A DNA stretch of 64,000 nt from Gammaproteobacteria bacterium (GCA_002747055.1 PDSQ01000029.1:1-64000), one strand, 5' to 3'. Positions 53,777-64,000 are shown, counted from the first letter of the stretch. Numbers and translations are program-made. The notes: generated from the sequence alone by a model not told the origin.

Positions 53777-56700
53777 ATGACCAGCATCAACACGCGCAAA
53801 TCCTCCCTGAAATCTGCCCTCGAGCACAGAATACTAATTCTCGATGGTGCGATGGGCACGATGATTCAGCGTCATAAGTTAACCGAGGCAGACTATCGAG
53901 GCGAACGATTCAAAGACTTTCACCAAGAGATCAAAGGCAACAACGACCTGCTTTCTCTGACTCAGCCTGAAATAATTAAAGAAATACATCGACAGTATTT
54001 ACAAATTGGCGCTGATATCATCGAAACCAATACTTTCAATGCCACCGTTGCGTCTCAAGCAGACTACGACATGACTGACCTGGTCTATGAAATCAACTTA
54101 CAGTCAGCGAAACTGGCCAGAGAAGTGGCCGATGAGATAACAACTCAAACGCCCGACAAACCACGTTTCGTTGCCGGTGTACTCGGCCCAACCTCAAAAA
54201 CCGCATCGATCTCGCCTGATGTCAATAATCCCGGATATCGAAATACCAGCTTCGATGCACTGGCAGAAGATTATTACCAGTCCACCAAAGCTTTGGCCGA
54301 AGGTGGCGTAGACATTCTGTTGATTGAAACCATTTTTGACACACTTAACGCCAAAGCCGCCATTTACGCAGTACAACAGTATCTTTCAGACAATAGTCTC
54401 GACTTGCCAATCATGATTTCGGGAACCATCACCGATGCGTCAGGTCGAACGCTCTCCGGCCAGACGACCGAGGCTTTTCTGAACTCGATTCGTCATTGTC
54501 ACCCCATTTCCGTTGGCCTTAACTGTGCGCTCGGAGCAGACGCCTTGCGCCCCTATGTCGCTGAATTGGCCAGTAAAGCCGAGTGTTTTGTCAGCGCCCA
54601 CCCGAATGCCGGCCTGCCTAACGAGTTTGGCAAGTATGATCAAACACCGGAGGAGATGGCAACGATCATCGCGCAGTTTGCCAAGGATGGACTGGTCAAC
54701 ATTATTGGCGGCTGCTGCGGCTCTTCTCCGGAACACATCGCAGCTATCGCTGACTGCGTCGCCAACCTGCCACCCAGAATTCCGCCACAACCGGAAAAAG
54801 TGATGCGACTATCGGGTCTCGAGCCTTTTACGGTGCAAAAAGACCGGTTATTCGTCAATATCGGTGAACGAACCAATGTAACCGGATCGGCCAAGTTTCT
54901 GCGCCTGATTAAAGAGGCCCAATTTGAACAGGCCTTGGAAGTGGCACGACAACAAGTCGAAAACGGTGCGCAAATCATCGATATCAATATGGATGAAGGT
55001 ATGCTGGACTCGAAGCAGGCCATGCAAACCTTTCTGTCATTGATCGCTTCCGAGCCCGATATTTCCCGCGTTCCTGTGATGGTGGATTCATCCAAGTGGG
55101 ACGTGATCGAGGCCGGATTAAAATGCATCCAGGGTAAATCCATCGTTAACTCCATCAGCCTGAAAGAAGGCGAGAGGGAATTTCTGGATAAAGCCCGGGA
55201 CTGCATGCAATACGGTGCAGCGGCGGTTGTGATGGCCTTTGATGAAACCGGCCAGGCGGACACCTTCGAGCGCAAAACAGAAATATGCAAACGCTCTTAT
55301 GACCTGCTGACCGGCATCGGTTTTCCGCCTGAAGATATTATTTTCGACCCGAATATATTTGCAGTCGCCACCGGAATCGATGAGCATAACAACTACGCCG
55401 TGGACTTTATCGAAGCCACCCGCTGGATAAAACAAAATCTGCCCTACGCCAGCATTTCAGGCGGTGTCAGCAACGTTTCATTTTCATTCAGGGGCAACAA
55501 CCCGGTGCGGGAAGCCATTCATTCGGTATTTTTATATCACGCCATCAAGGCGGGTCTGAATATGGGCATTGTCAATCCGGGACAATTGGTTATTTACGAT
55601 GAAATTGCCCCGGATTTACGCGAGCGGGTAGAAGACGTCGTACTCAATCGCCGCCCCGATGCAACCGAACGCTTACTGGAAGTCGCTGACAAGTTTGTCG
55701 GCGGTAAAGGCAAAACCAAAGAAGAAGACAACGCCTGGCGTCGGCTACCGACCGAACAACGCCTGGCGCATGCCTTGGTAAAGGGGATCACCACTCATAT
55801 CATCGAAGATACCGAAGCCGCGAGAGTCGCCGCAAACCGCCCGATAGACGTTATCGAAGGCCCGCTTATGGAAGGGATGAATATGGTCGGAGATTTGTTC
55901 GGTGAAGGCAAAATGTTTTTGCCCCAGGTAGTCAAAAGCGCACGCGTCATGAAACAGGCCGTCGCCCACCTGGTTCCTTATATCGAAGCAGAAAAAGGCG
56001 AAAAATCCGAAGCCAAAGGTAAAATTCTGATGGCTACGGTCAAAGGCGATGTTCACGATATCGGTAAAAACATCGTTGGCGTCGTATTGCAGTGTAACAA
56101 CTTCGAGGTGATCGATCTGGGGGTAATGGTTCCTTGCGAGAAAGTTCTCGAAACAGCGAGAAAAGAAAACGTCGACATTATCGGATTAAGTGGCTTGATT
56201 ACCCCTTCTCTCGACGAAATGGTTCACGTGGCCAAGGAAATGCAGCGCACCGATCTGGACATTCCACTGATGATTGGTGGGGCCACCACATCCAAAGCGC
56301 ACACAGCCGTCAAGATCGAGCCTAACTACAGCAATGATATCGCGGTATACGTGACTGACGCATCACGTAGCGTCAGCGTCGCGACCCAGCTGGTTAGCGA
56401 AACCCTGAAAACATCATTTGTAGCGGCAACGAGAGAAGAATATGAGGCGGTACGCGTCAGACGCGCAAAAAAGATAGACCGGAGCCCATTGTTAACCTAT
56501 ACCGAGGCGGTTGCAAATAAACCCGATCTTGGCTGGTCCGATTACACCCCACCCCAACCCGGCCTGGTTGGCACCAAAGTATTCGAAAACTTTCCATTAA
56601 CTGACCTGGTCGATTTTATCGACTGGACACCCTTCTTTATCTCCTGGGACATTTCTGGCAAATACCCGACAATATTCGATGATCCCAAAAAAGGTGAAGC

Positions 56701-57478
56701 CGCCAAAACGCTATTTGACGATGCGCAAAAGCTGTTGCAACACATTATTGACAACAAGCTTCTGACGGCCAAGGGTGTGGTAGGTATCTGGCCTGCTCAC
56801 TCTGTCGGTGATGACATTGAAGTGTTCGCCGACGAGTCCGACAAAGCGTCACATACTGTCATGGCACGGTTACACGGCCTCAGACAGCAAAGTCAAAAAA
56901 TGAATGGCAAACCCAACTATTGCCTGTCCGACTACATCGCACCTGCCGAGTCGGAAAAACCGGATTATGTAGGAGGCTTCGCCGTGACCACAGGCATTGG
57001 CGCAGAGGAACTGGCACGGGAGTATCAGCAAAAACACGATGATTACAACAGTATAATGGTCAAGGCGCTGGCAGACCGACTGGCCGAAGCCTTTGCCGAG
57101 AAAATGCACTGTCTGGTGCGGAAAGAAATTTGGGGCTATCAACCCGATGAAACGCTTACCAATGCCGAACTGATTAGAGAAAAGTATACAGGTATTCGCC
57201 CCGCTCCCGGTTATCCTGCGTGCCCGGATCACACCGAGAAAGCCACTTTATTCAAGCTGCTATCGGCACCCGAGGCGACCGGTATCGAGTTAACCGAGCA
57301 CTTCGCGATGATGCCGGCAGCCTCTGTCAGCGGCTTTTACTTTTCTCATCCGGAATCACAGTATTTCGCGGTAGGCAGAATCGCCAAGGATCAGGTTCAG
57401 GACTACGCTAAAAGAAAAAACATTACCGTCGCGGAGGCGGAGCGCTGGCTAATGCCCAGCCTCGCTTATGATTTGTGA
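53777..57478 (+). CDS. metH: Cobalamin-dependent methionine synthase
   Basis: A 1233-residue MetH with all four modules. The homocysteine domain (1-330) has its zinc cysteines in [10 protein letters not shown] and [10 protein letters not shown]. The folate domain (about 355-620) begins [16 protein letters not shown]. The cobalamin domain (about 650-890) has the base-off motif [15 protein letters not shown]. The reactivation domain (about 910-1233) has the SAM-binding [15 protein letters not shown]. No cobalamin or SAM riboswitch is seen in the 260-base divergent region upstream. Confidence 0.97.
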   Translation: MTSINTRKSSLKSALEHRILILDGAMGTMIQRHKLTEADYRGERFKDFHQEIKGNNDLLSLTQPEIIKEIHRQYLQIGADIIETNTFNATVASQADYDMTDLVYEINLQSAKLAREVADEITTQTPDKPRFVAGVLGPTSKTASISPDVNNPGYRNTSFDALAEDYYQSTKALAEGGVDILLIETIFDTLNAKAAIYAVQQYLSDNSLDLPIMISGTITDASGRTLSGQTTEAFLNSIRHCHPISVGLNCALGADALRPYVAELASKAECFVSAHPNAGLPNEFGKYDQTPEEMATIIAQFAKDGLVNIIGGCCGSSPEHIAAIADCVANLPPRIPPQPEKVMRLSGLEPFTVQKDRLFVNIGERTNVTGSAKFLRLIKEAQFEQALEVARQQVENGAQIIDINMDEGMLDSKQAMQTFLSLIASEPDISRVPVMVDSSKWDVIEAGLKCIQGKSIVNSISLKEGEREFLDKARDCMQYGAAAVVMAFDETGQADTFERKTEICKRSYDLLTGIGFPPEDIIFDPNIFAVATGIDEHNNYAVDFIEATRWIKQNLPYASISGGVSNVSFSFRGNNPVREAIHSVFLYHAIKAGLNMGIVNPGQLVIYDEIAPDLRERVEDVVLNRRPDATERLLEVADKFVGGKGKTKEEDNAWRRLPTEQRLAHALVKGITTHIIEDTEAARVAANRPIDVIEGPLMEGMNMVGDLFGEGKMFLPQVVKSARVMKQAVAHLVPYIEAEKGEKSEAKGKILMATVKGDVHDIGKNIVGVVLQCNNFEVIDLGVMVPCEKVLETARKENVDIIGLSGLITPSLDEMVHVAKEMQRTDLDIPLMIGGATTSKAHTAVKIEPNYSNDIAVYVTDASRSVSVATQLVSETLKTSFVAATREEYEAVRVRRAKKIDRSPLLTYTEAVANKPDLGWSDYTPPQPGLVGTKVFENFPLTDLVDFIDWTPFFISWDISGKYPTIFDDPKKGEAAKTLFDDAQKLLQHIIDNKLLTAKGVVGIWPAHSVGDDIEVFADESDKASHTVMARLHGLRQQSQKMNGKPNYCLSDYIAPAESEKPDYVGGFAVTTGIGAEELAREYQQKHDDYNSIMVKALADRLAEAFAEKMHCLVRKEIWGYQPDETLTNAELIREKYTGIRPAPGYPACPDHTEKATLFKLLSAPEATGIELTEHFAMMPAASVSGFYFSHPESQYFAVGRIAKDQVQDYAKRKNITVAEAERWLMPSLAYDL

Positions 57479-57520
57479 AATACCATCTAATGATTAAAAC
57501 ACGGGCACAATACCGCGCTT

Positions 57521-57549
57521 GAGTTCACCGTTGTCGCAAAGCTGAACTC
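57521..57549. other. Hairpin between metH and cheR
   Basis: GAGTTCA (57521-57527) pairs exactly with TGAACTC (57543-57549) over 15 bases in the convergent gap. It lacks a T-run and is a weak terminator candidate. Confidence 0.35.
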
Positions 57550-57588
57550 GACGAAACAGGGTCACTCGGGCTTTGTGTTCAGGCACGG

Positions 57589-58428
57589 CTATTTCGCTCG
57601 ATATATAATACCTGGGCTGCAATGCACCATTTCATATTGATCTGGAAAATCAGTCAGGGACTCTGAGGCACCCAACACCAGATAACCTCCGGGCTTTAAA
57701 ACAGCATGCATACGGCTTAAAATGTCTTTTTTCAAATCAGTAGAAAAATAAATCAGTACATTCCGACAGAAAATAGCGTCAAATTTGCCCAGACTCACAT
57801 AATTGTCCAAAAGATTCAACTCCCTGAACTCGACGCGCTTCTGAATCTCCTTCTTGACTTGCCACAAGCCATCCGCAGTTTGACAAAAATATCTGTTTTG
57901 CCGCTCTTTCGACAAACCGCGCCCAATCGCCAACATTTCATAGGTACCCGATTTTGCTCTTTCCAATACGCGCTTTGAAATATCTGTCGCGACAATATCG
58001 ACCCCTCCCCGTAACTGGGTTGGCCTGGCCTGTTTATACTCATCGACAACAATGGCCATCGAATACGGCTCCTGACCGGTGGAACAGGCGGCAGACCAAA
58101 TACGTAATGCCTGCGCCCCTGCCTTCTCCGACACTTCCGGGATTATCTTATCCGCCAGAATCCTGAACGGATGGGTATCCCTGAACCAGAGTGTCTCATT
58201 GGTGGTCATCGCATCGATAACGGATTCGCGCAGATTACCGTGCAAGCCAGGCTTGAGCTTGTTGACCAAATGGCCAAGCGTGTCAATCTTCCCGTCTTCC
58301 ATGATCTTACGTAAACGGCTTTTCACCAGGTACTGTTTATTGTCGCCCAGCAAAATCCCGCAGGCGGTTTCGAGAAAATCCTTGAACGCTCGGTACTCTT
58401 CCGGAGAAGGATCATCCTTGAAAGCCAT
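57589..58428 (-). CDS. cheR: Chemotaxis methyltransferase CheR
   Basis: A 279-residue CheR that methylates receptor glutamates with SAM. It has the N-terminal helical domain (FKDFLETACGILLGDNKQYL), a central TTNETLWFRDTHPF, the SAM-binding IWSAACSTGQEPYSMA, and the catalytic FDAIFCRNVLIYFS. The ATG at 58428 shares its A with the TGA of cheV (TGATG), so the two are translationally coupled. Confidence 0.95.
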   Translation of the reverse strand: MAFKDDPSPEEYRAFKDFLETACGILLGDNKQYLVKSRLRKIMEDGKIDTLGHLVNKLKPGLHGNLRESVIDAMTTNETLWFRDTHPFRILADKIIPEVSEKAGAQALRIWSAACSTGQEPYSMAIVVDEYKQARPTQLRGGVDIVATDISKRVLERAKSGTYEMLAIGRGLSKERQNRYFCQTADGLWQVKKEIQKRVEFRELNLLDNYVSLGKFDAIFCRNVLIYFSTDLKKDILSRMHAVLKPGGYLVLGASESLTDFPDQYEMVHCSPGIIYRAK

Positions 58429-59372
58429 CAATGCTCACCCGGATCACGCTGCTCGATCACATACATGACCCGTTCTGCCAACTCGTCGGGGCTGAACTTC
58501 GCCATAAAATCATCCGCTCCTACCTTTTCAACCATAGCCCGATTGAAAACACCACTTAGCGAAGTATGCAGCATAATAAACAATTCACTTAAATCCGGAT
58601 CACTCTTGCACTTGGTGGTAAGCGTATAACCATCCATTTCCGGCATTTCCACATCCGATATCATCAGCAGAATATGATTTTCGATTTTCTCACCACTATC
58701 GACGAGACCACGCAAATACTCATACGCTTGAATACCATTGTTTTTGCAGACCGTTTCCAGACCCACGGCCTGAATACAGTTTTGAATTTGTTTTCGGGCG
58801 ACGACAGAGTCATCGACAATCAGTATCTTTTGCGCCTGCGGATCAATTTTCTCGCTTTTTTCGCGTATTTCTTCGCTCACACTTTTTTCTTCATACGCAA
58901 CTTCCGCGAGTATTTTCTCGACATCAATGATCTCGACCAAATGATCATCGAGTTGGGTTACAGCAGTCAAAAAATTCTCTTTACCCACGCCTTTTGGTGG
59001 TGGATGAATTTCGCCCCAATTCAAGTTGACGATACGCTCCACACCTTTTACCAAAAACCCCTGAGTTTTTCTGTTGTACTCGGTAATGATCACAAAGCAG
59101 TTAGCCACTTCTTCCTCAGGTACCGGAGCTTGCCCTATCGCCATACCCATGTCGAGAATAGACAGGGTGCCGCCGCGAATATGGGCAACACCCCTGACAA
59201 CGGGATGACACTGCGGAATAGATGTCAACTTAGGACATTGCAGCACCTCCTTCACTTTGAACACATTGATGCCGTATACCTGTGACCCGCCCAGCCGAAA
59301 GAGTAAAAGCTCCAGCCGGTTTTCACCTACCAGTTGAGTCTTTTGATTAACAGTATCTAATACACCAGCCAT
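58428..59372 (-). CDS. cheV: Chemotaxis coupling protein CheV
   Basis: A 314-residue protein with an N-terminal CheW domain (about 20-165; LLLFRLGGSQVYGINVFKVK) and a C-terminal receiver domain (ILIVDDSVVARKQIQN, phospho-Asp in LLMISDVEMPEMDGYT). It links receptors to CheA and adapts by phosphorylation. It is divergent from flgA and coupled to cheR, the standard arrangement in Pseudomonas- and Vibrio-like bacteria. Confidence 0.95.
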   Translation of the reverse strand: MAGVLDTVNQKTQLVGENRLELLLFRLGGSQVYGINVFKVKEVLQCPKLTSIPQCHPVVRGVAHIRGGTLSILDMGMAIGQAPVPEEEVANCFVIITEYNRKTQGFLVKGVERIVNLNWGEIHPPPKGVGKENFLTAVTQLDDHLVEIIDVEKILAEVAYEEKSVSEEIREKSEKIDPQAQKILIVDDSVVARKQIQNCIQAVGLETVCKNNGIQAYEYLRGLVDSGEKIENHILLMISDVEMPEMDGYTLTTKCKSDPDLSELFIMLHTSLSGVFNRAMVEKVGADDFMAKFSPDELAERVMYVIEQRDPGEH

Positions 59373-59490
59373 AAACCGACCCCGGATTCCTCAAACAAAA
59401 ATTGATAGTCTGAAAGTAAAAAAGCCTCTGCCTTGTCAGGCACGCTGTTTGCTGCAATAACGATCGTTACCAATAAAACAGCGAATTATT

Positions 59491-60306
59491 ATGTTCTTAG
59501 CCAATTATCAGTCAGAAATACGTGAATATTTTGACAATAAGACAAAAAAACATCGGCAATTTGCTTTTGCCACTTACCATCCTCAAAGAATAGGACAAAA
59601 AACCAAATTTCACAGATTACTCGCCTATTTTGTTTTATTTTTTTTATCCCACGCCAGTTTTGCCAATGAAACGCTCGACCGAATCAACACAACCGCAAAC
59701 GAATATCTTACCCACTACCTTACCGACTGGGTCAAATCGGAAAAAATTAGCCGCTTTGAATTCACTCTGGGCAAAATAGATCCTCGGTTAAGCCTTTCCC
59801 GTTGCGCCCGAGGTACTCTGTCTGTAGAAATTTTGAGCAATCCGATGAAAACCTCGCGTAATTCTCTAAAAGTGGCTTGTGGTCGATCTTGGAGTATCGT
59901 TATCAGCGCAAAAATAACCCTGTTTGTGCCCACATTAGTCAGCACAAGAAGCCTGAACCGAGGCGATATCGTAGCGGCAGATGACATTACGACGAAAGAG
60001 ATTGCGTTGCGCGAACTGAGATATGGCCATTACCGCTATCCCAGTAATTTGATTGGTCTCTCTGTCAAACGAACTATCGTTTCAGGACAAGCGTTTTCGC
60101 CCCCTCAGTTACAACCGCCACAACTGGTGAGCAAGGGCGATAACGTCGTTATCTCAGCCAAATCAGATATTCTTACGGTCAGAATGACTGGCACGGCTTT
60201 GACCAACGGGAAAAAAGGTCAGCAGGTTTTGGTCAAAAACAATACCTCAAAACGCATTGTCAAAGGCTTTGTTCTCCGCAAAGGTCTGATTGAAATTCCA
60301 TTGTAA
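59491..60306 (+). CDS. flgA: Flagellar P-ring assembly protein FlgA
   Basis: A 271-residue periplasmic chaperone for P-ring assembly. A long charged leader (about 40 residues) precedes the signal peptide core (LLAYFVLFFLSHASFA). The SAF domain follows (LVSTRSLNRGDIVAADDITT) and the C-terminus has GTALTNGKKGQQVLVKNNTS and KRIVKG. There is no other Met before the signal peptide, so the start is either ATG 59491 or an unrecognised non-ATG codon. Confidence 0.92.
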   Translation: MFLANYQSEIREYFDNKTKKHRQFAFATYHPQRIGQKTKFHRLLAYFVLFFLSHASFANETLDRINTTANEYLTHYLTDWVKSEKISRFEFTLGKIDPRLSLSRCARGTLSVEILSNPMKTSRNSLKVACGRSWSIVISAKITLFVPTLVSTRSLNRGDIVAADDITTKEIALRELRYGHYRYPSNLIGLSVKRTIVSGQAFSPPQLQPPQLVSKGDNVVISAKSDILTVRMTGTALTNGKKGQQVLVKNNTSKRIVKGFVLRKGLIEIPL

Positions 60307-60391
60307 ACAATAGGGTGCCGGCTTCAGCCAAACAGACGCCGCAAGTCACGGCTTGGGATCGGATTTTCGTGAAAAATTTTGCATTTTTTGT

Positions 60392-60418
60392 TAAAGATAC
60401 AGGCAGGCTTGCCGATAC
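60392..60418 (+). promoter_or_regulatory. Sigma-28 (FliA) promoter of flgM
   Basis: TAAA (60392-60395), a 15-base spacer, then GCCGATAC (60411-60418) matches the FliA consensus TAAA-N15-GCCGATAA with one mismatch. It lies 41 bases before the flgM ATG. Confidence 0.85.
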
Positions 60419-60458
60419 TAAGTACAGAATCAGATAAAACTCAATCAGGATAAGCGCA

Positions 60459-60785
60459 ATGACCATCGAGTTCAGTGGCATAAGTCCCAACCAAGGCCCT
60501 TCGCAGAAAGGTAAACAAATCAGTCAGGCTGCCGAAAACAAGCTTGATACAAACTCAGCCAGTAAAGCAAAAAACAGTGTCGCCATTGCCAGTACAGGTG
60601 AGAATGTCAGCTTTAGCGCAAAAGCACAGAGCTTTCAGCAACTCGAAAACTCTATCAAAGACATGCCAGATGACAACAAGGAGAAAGTGTCGGCCATTAA
60701 GGCGGCGGTTGACAGTGGCAGCTATTCAGTAGATGCAAACAAACTGGCCCGAAATATGCTTGATTTTGACTCGAGTATGTTTTGA
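60459..60785 (+). CDS. flgM: Anti-sigma-28 factor FlgM
   Basis: A 108-residue, mostly disordered N-terminal protein with the C-terminal FliA-binding region (DDNKEKVSAIKAAVDSGSYS, KLARNMLDFD). It holds sigma-28 until the hook is complete and is then exported. It is preceded by its own sigma-28 promoter, giving feedback, and followed by flgN 15 bases later. Confidence 0.95.
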   Translation: MTIEFSGISPNQGPSQKGKQISQAAENKLDTNSASKAKNSVAIASTGENVSFSAKAQSFQQLENSIKDMPDDNKEKVSAIKAAVDSGSYSVDANKLARNMLDFDSSMF

Positions 60786-60800
60786 CAAAGGCTATAAGAG

Positions 60801-61271
60801 ATGACAATTGCGCTAAAGACCTTATTTGATTTTCTTGATTCTGATTTAAACGATTTACCCCACCTCGAACACGCGCTGAACGAAGAGCGACTAGCGCTTC
60901 AAGAGCGGAATCTCTCCCTGCTGGAACAAAGCCAGCTGCTCAAGCAGCAAGTGCTGCAACGCCTGGAACAAAGGACTCGAGCCAAGTCCGACTATCTCGC
61001 CAAAGCGTGTGCACCTAACCCTCCGACGTTTGCTACGCTGGTTAGAGTCAGTTCCAATGCAGAGCTGAAAGCAAAGTGGCAACTGGTTCAAACACTTCTC
61101 AATCAATGCAAACAGGCGAATTCTGTCAATGGTAAAATCATTAGCCACTCCCAACAGCGAGTCACCAAAATAATGGAAATAGTCCGTGGTCAGAGCAGGC
61201 AATCATCGCTGTATGGTTCACAAGGCAAAAGGGAAATCCTGCCTAGCGGTTGCATGTTGGCTAAAGCCTAA
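60801..61271 (+). CDS. flgN: Flagellar chaperone FlgN
   Basis: A 156-residue helical chaperone for the hook-filament junction proteins FlgK and FlgL. The sequence is rich in charged coiled-coil helices (EHALNEERLALQERNLSLLE). It is identified by size, composition and the flgM-flgN order rather than by a strong motif. Confidence 0.88.
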   Translation: MTIALKTLFDFLDSDLNDLPHLEHALNEERLALQERNLSLLEQSQLLKQQVLQRLEQRTRAKSDYLAKACAPNPPTFATLVRVSSNAELKAKWQLVQTLLNQCKQANSVNGKIISHSQQRVTKIMEIVRGQSRQSSLYGSQGKREILPSGCMLAKA

Positions 61272-61442
61272 AGAGTTAAGGTATCATTGTCGGGATAACA
61301 CAAGTCAGTGGTGATAGATTTAAAGAGAATCGAGATGGGTAAGTATGCGAAAACTCAATGCTCACCCTATCAGTGATTGTAAATCACATACGGACTTTAA
61401 AATTAATTTTGAGCGAGAGAAAATGGATATACTATTCAGTCA

Positions 61443-61472
61443 TTGCGCAGATTAGCCCTGTGCTAGTATATT
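61443..61472 (+). promoter_or_regulatory. Putative promoter of the ABM-domain gene
   Basis: TTGCGC (61443-61448), 18 bases, then TATATT (61467-61472), 46 bases before the ATG at 61518. Confidence 0.35.
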
Positions 61473-61517
61473 GGCTCATTTTCGACACGAGAACACTTCA
61501 CTTGAAGGGGGAAAAAT

Positions 61518-61802
61518 ATGATTAGAGTGATTATCGAGCGGCATATCGCCCCAAGCCTGGAAGACTATTACGATGAGTTCGAGCGAACCATTCTGCAAAA
61601 CGCAATCACCGTTCCGGGTTATCTTTCGGGAGAAACACTGCGCAACACAAACGATCCAAACCACCGTTTCATAATATGCAACTGGCGAAGCATTCTAGAC
61701 TGGCAACACTGGGAACACTCCGAACAAAGAAGGGATATCGTCACACCTTTGAGAGCGCTAATGGATAGAGACGAAATCATTACGGTATTGGAACTCTGCT
61801 GA
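61518..61802 (+). CDS. Antibiotic-biosynthesis-monooxygenase (ABM) domain protein
   Basis: A 94-residue single-domain dimeric ferredoxin-like fold protein of the ABM family (VIIERHIAPSLEDYYDEFER, SGETLRNTNDPNHRFIICNW, and a Trp-rich WQHWEHSEQR). The small monooxygenases and heme-degrading enzymes of this fold are varied, so no reaction is assigned. It has a good GGGGG ribosome-binding site. Its stop lies 310 bases before ccoN. Confidence 0.85.
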   Translation: MIRVIIERHIAPSLEDYYDEFERTILQNAITVPGYLSGETLRNTNDPNHRFIICNWRSILDWQHWEHSEQRRDIVTPLRALMDRDEIITVLELC

Positions 61803-61959
61803 TTTTCTCACCTCCTGTACCGCTGCAGCATATCGGCTGCAGCGATGCCCCAAGGCCATCTCGCCCCGCCACCGACGAAAACTATCGAACCCAAAGAGAG
61901 TTAAACTGGGCTGGTTTTTGCCTTTTTTGAAGAAAAGTATTTTTATTACACTATTTTGT

Positions 61960-61978
61960 TTTAATGATAATCTTTATT
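61960..61978. promoter_or_regulatory. Fur-like box upstream of ccoN
   Basis: The 19 bases match the classical Fur box consensus at 15 positions, centred on the exact ten-base core AATGATAATC (61963-61972). Its target could be ccoN or a distal promoter. Confidence 0.4.
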
Positions 61979-62022
61979 TATCAAAAAGATAAAACCTCTT
62001 AGCTATTCCCACACAAATTATA

Positions 62023-62064
62023 TTGATATGCGTCATTGAAAAAAACTATTGTTTTATAGATACT
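62023..62064 (+). promoter_or_regulatory. Class II FNR-type promoter of ccoNO
   Basis: TTGAT-ATGC-GTCAT (62023-62036) is a degenerate FNR/Anr box: the left half is exact and the right half matches three of five. If it is centred at -41.5, the -10 falls at 62059-62064, where GATACT matches four of six consensus bases. Confidence 0.5.
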
Positions 62065-62112
62065 TACGCCCGCGAAAACTGTTAACCAATAACCTATAAA
62101 TCGGTAACTACT

Positions 62113-63540
62113 ATGAGCACAGGAAACAGCAGTGAAACCTATAACTACAGGGTCGTGCGGCAATTTGCCATTATGACAGTAGTTTGGGGGATTGTTGGCA
62201 TGGCGATCGGGGTGTTCATTGCGGCACAGCTCGTATGGCCTCAGCTCAACTTTGACCTCCCCTGGATCAGTTTTGGGCGCCTTCGCCCCTTACACACCAA
62301 TGCCGTTATTTTCGCTTTCGGCGGAAGTGCACTATTCGCAACCTCCTATTACGTCGTACAACGAACCACTCAGGCACGGCTGTTCTCGGACACATTGGCG
62401 GCATTTACCTTCTGGGGCTGGAACGCCATTATCGTAGCGGCGGCCATCACATTGCCTCTGGGTTTCACTAGTTCCAAAGAATATGCAGAACTGGAATGGC
62501 CGATCGATATCGCGATTGCGGTGGTCTGGGTAGCTTATGCAATCGTTTTTTTCGGCACCATCATGAAGCGTAAAATGAAACACATTTACGTCGCGAACTG
62601 GTTCTATGGCGCATTTATCATCACCATTGCCGTACTCCATATCGGCAACAATCTTGAAATTCCTGTCACTCTGTTTAAATCCTATTCCATCTATCCGGGT
62701 ACGATCGACGCCATGGTGCAGTGGTGGTACGGTCACAACGCGGTAGGCTTCTTTCTCACCGCCGGTTTCCTCGGCATGATGTATTACTTCGTTCCGAAAC
62801 AAGCGGGTCGCCCGGTTTATTCCTATAGACTGTCTATTGTTCACTTTTGGGCATTGATTTCCATCTATGTTTGGGCCGGTGGCCACCATTTACATTACAG
62901 TGCATTACCTGACTGGGCACAGAGTGCCGCAATGGTCATGTCATTGATTCTGCTTGCCCCATCCTGGGGTGGTATGATCAATGGCATGATGACGCTTTCA
63001 GGTGCTTGGCACAAGCTACGTACCGACCCAATATTGCGCTTTCTGGTGGTTTCCCTCTCCTTTTACGGTATGTCTACATTTGAAGGCCCAATGATGTCGA
63101 TCAAGACGGTCAATGCGCTGTCTCACGACACTGACTGGACTGTCGGACACGTGCACTCCGGTGCACTGGGATGGGTCGCCATGATATCCATTGGCGCCAT
63201 CTATCACCTGATTCCACATTTGTTTGGCATATCAAAAATGTACAGCACCAGACTGGTTAACACTCATTTCTGGCTGGCAACTATAGGTACTGTCTTGTAC
63301 ATAGCCTCCATGTGGGTGAATGGTATTATGCAAGGTCTGATGTGGCGGGCAGTCAACCAGGACGGAACCCTGACTTACAGTTTTATTGAGTCTGTCGAAG
63401 CAAGCGCCCCTGGCTATTTTGTTCGCGCAGCAGGTGGAGCGATATTCCTGACCGGTATGCTAATTATGGCATACAACGTATGGAAAACTGTTAAACAGCA
63501 GGATGCCACCGCTATCGACAACCTGCCACAAACTGCTTAA
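62113..63540 (+). CDS. ccoN: Cytochrome cbb3 oxidase subunit I
   Basis: A 475-residue membrane heme-copper oxidase catalytic subunit with about 12 membrane helices. Heme and copper histidines lie in [51 protein letters not shown], and [18 protein letters not shown]. The cbb3 oxidase is the high-affinity oxidase used at low oxygen. ccoO follows 13 bases later. Confidence 0.97.
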   Translation: MSTGNSSETYNYRVVRQFAIMTVVWGIVGMAIGVFIAAQLVWPQLNFDLPWISFGRLRPLHTNAVIFAFGGSALFATSYYVVQRTTQARLFSDTLAAFTFWGWNAIIVAAAITLPLGFTSSKEYAELEWPIDIAIAVVWVAYAIVFFGTIMKRKMKHIYVANWFYGAFIITIAVLHIGNNLEIPVTLFKSYSIYPGTIDAMVQWWYGHNAVGFFLTAGFLGMMYYFVPKQAGRPVYSYRLSIVHFWALISIYVWAGGHHLHYSALPDWAQSAAMVMSLILLAPSWGGMINGMMTLSGAWHKLRTDPILRFLVVSLSFYGMSTFEGPMMSIKTVNALSHDTDWTVGHVHSGALGWVAMISIGAIYHLIPHLFGISKMYSTRLVNTHFWLATIGTVLYIASMWVNGIMQGLMWRAVNQDGTLTYSFIESVEASAPGYFVRAAGGAIFLTGMLIMAYNVWKTVKQQDATAIDNLPQTA

Positions 63541-63553
63541 GGAGACGCGCACA

Positions 63554-64000
63554 ATGAATCATGAAGTCGTTGAAAAGAACATGGGCTTGATGATCGTACT
63601 TATTATAGTCGCGATCAGTTTTGGTGGTCTGGCAGAAATCGTACCCTTGTTTTTCTCGAAACAGGTCAATGAGCCTATAGCCGGCCTGAAACCTAACAAT
63701 GCCTTGCAACTGGAAGGTCGCGACATTTATATTCGGGAAGGCTGCCATGTCTGTCACACCCAGATGATTCGACCCTTCCGAGCTGAAACTGAACGTTACG
63801 GTCATTACTCCGTCGCCGGTGAGCAGGTTTACGAACATCCGTTCCTATGGGGTTCAAAGCGTACCGGCCCAGATCTCGCGAGAGTCGGCGGGCGTTACAG
63901 CGATGCATGGCACAAGGCACACCTGTATAACCCACGTGATGTAGTGCCAGAGTCAATTATGCCGTCTTATCCGTGGCTATTTGAAAACACGGTTGACCAT
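63554..64000 (+). CDS. ccoO: Cytochrome cbb3 oxidase subunit II, 3' end beyond the window
   Basis: The first 149 codons of CcoO: an N-terminal membrane anchor ([20 protein letters not shown]) and the mono-heme c motif CHVCH in [17 protein letters not shown], followed by [24 protein letters not shown] precedes the ATG by nine bases. CcoO passes electrons to CcoN. The rest of the gene and probably ccoQ and ccoP lie to the right. Confidence 0.96.
   Translation, partial: MNHEVVEKNMGLMIVLIIVAISFGGLAEIVPLFFSKQVNEPIAGLKPNNALQLEGRDIYIREGCHVCHTQMIRPFRAETERYGHYSVAGEQVYEHPFLWGSKRTGPDLARVGGRYSDAWHKAHLYNPRDVVPESIMPSYPWLFENTVDH

Larger units (their letters stand above)
61803..62112 (+). other. 310-base regulatory region upstream of ccoN
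   Basis: No gene. A perfect stem (CGCTGCAGC 61821-61829, GCTGCAGCG 61836-61844) closes the ABM gene. The very AT-rich remainder holds the Fur-like and FNR-like sites described separately, and TTTATC-AAAAA-GATAAA near 61976-61992. Confidence 0.6.

Noticed and set aside
1..64000. tRNA, rRNA or CRISPR arrays
   Set aside because: No TpsiC-loop signatures in a cloverleaf context, no rRNA sequence and no regularly spaced direct repeats were found on either strand.

Overview
The window reads as chromosomal DNA of a flagellated, respiring gammaproteobacterium, most like the marine or freshwater Pseudomonadales/Oceanospirillales type. The evidence is the gene complement: polar-type flagellar genes (fliC-flaG-fliD-fliS, and cheV-cheR next to flgA-flgM-flgN), cbb3 oxidase ccoNO, nfuA, prmB, a DUF4892 gene, cobalamin-dependent metH, rdgC, a PatZ-type acetyltransferase and paired acyl-CoA dehydrogenases. 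No rRNA, tRNA or CRISPR array was seen. The species cannot be fixed from the sequence alone.

Layout. 1-8668 (minus) is a tightly packed five-gene operon that looks like a phage-defence system of the DISARM family: a DrmA-like SF2 helicase, a DrmB-like DUF1998 protein, a compact SF1 (UvrD-like) helicase, a 542-residue protein of unknown family, and a NERD-domain SF1 helicase cut by the left edge. No methyltransferase and no phospholipase-D gene (DrmC) is visible, which sets it apart from the two classical DISARM classes. 9100-10710 holds a fatty-acid hydroxylase-family membrane protein and a short-chain dehydrogenase. 10919-12655 (minus) is a thiamine salvage set (thiE, thiM, MTH1187-type thiamine-binding protein). 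An IS200/IS605 tnpA remnant follows, then the 5-oxoprolinase operon pxpABC. 15476-19961 (minus) is an arsenosugar-biosynthesis cluster. Beyond it lies about 1.2 kb of debris with a perfect 35-bp palindrome and a decayed IS91-type transposase that no intact reading frame reveals.

21164-34423 is mostly housekeeping or lipid related: NUDIX hydrolase, an LpoB-like lipoprotein with a TPR lipoprotein, a lone AmmeMemoRadiSam radical-SAM enzyme, an M23 peptidase, high-molecular-weight FabG, VRR-NUC nuclease, acyltransferase, two acyl-CoA dehydrogenases, and a histidine kinase with a TPR response regulator. 34558-39998 has a phosphopantetheinyl transferase, a CheC-type response regulator beside a PAS-GGDEF diguanylate cyclase, DUF2788, EVE, a glutaredoxin-like protein and RdgC. 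At 40079-44158 a PatZ-like protein acetyltransferase lies divergent to an HDAC-like deacetylase.

44278-49478 is the flagellar filament block. A frameshifted AAA-ATPase/PD-(D/E)XK gene follows, then prmB, DUF4892, nfuA and metH, and then cheR, cheV, flgA, flgM and flgN, with a near-perfect sigma-28 promoter before flgM. The right end carries an ABM-domain protein and ccoN-ccoO, with FNR-like and Fur-like sites upstream. Accessory character is concentrated at 1-9000 and roughly 10700-21100. The rest looks like ordinary core chromosome.
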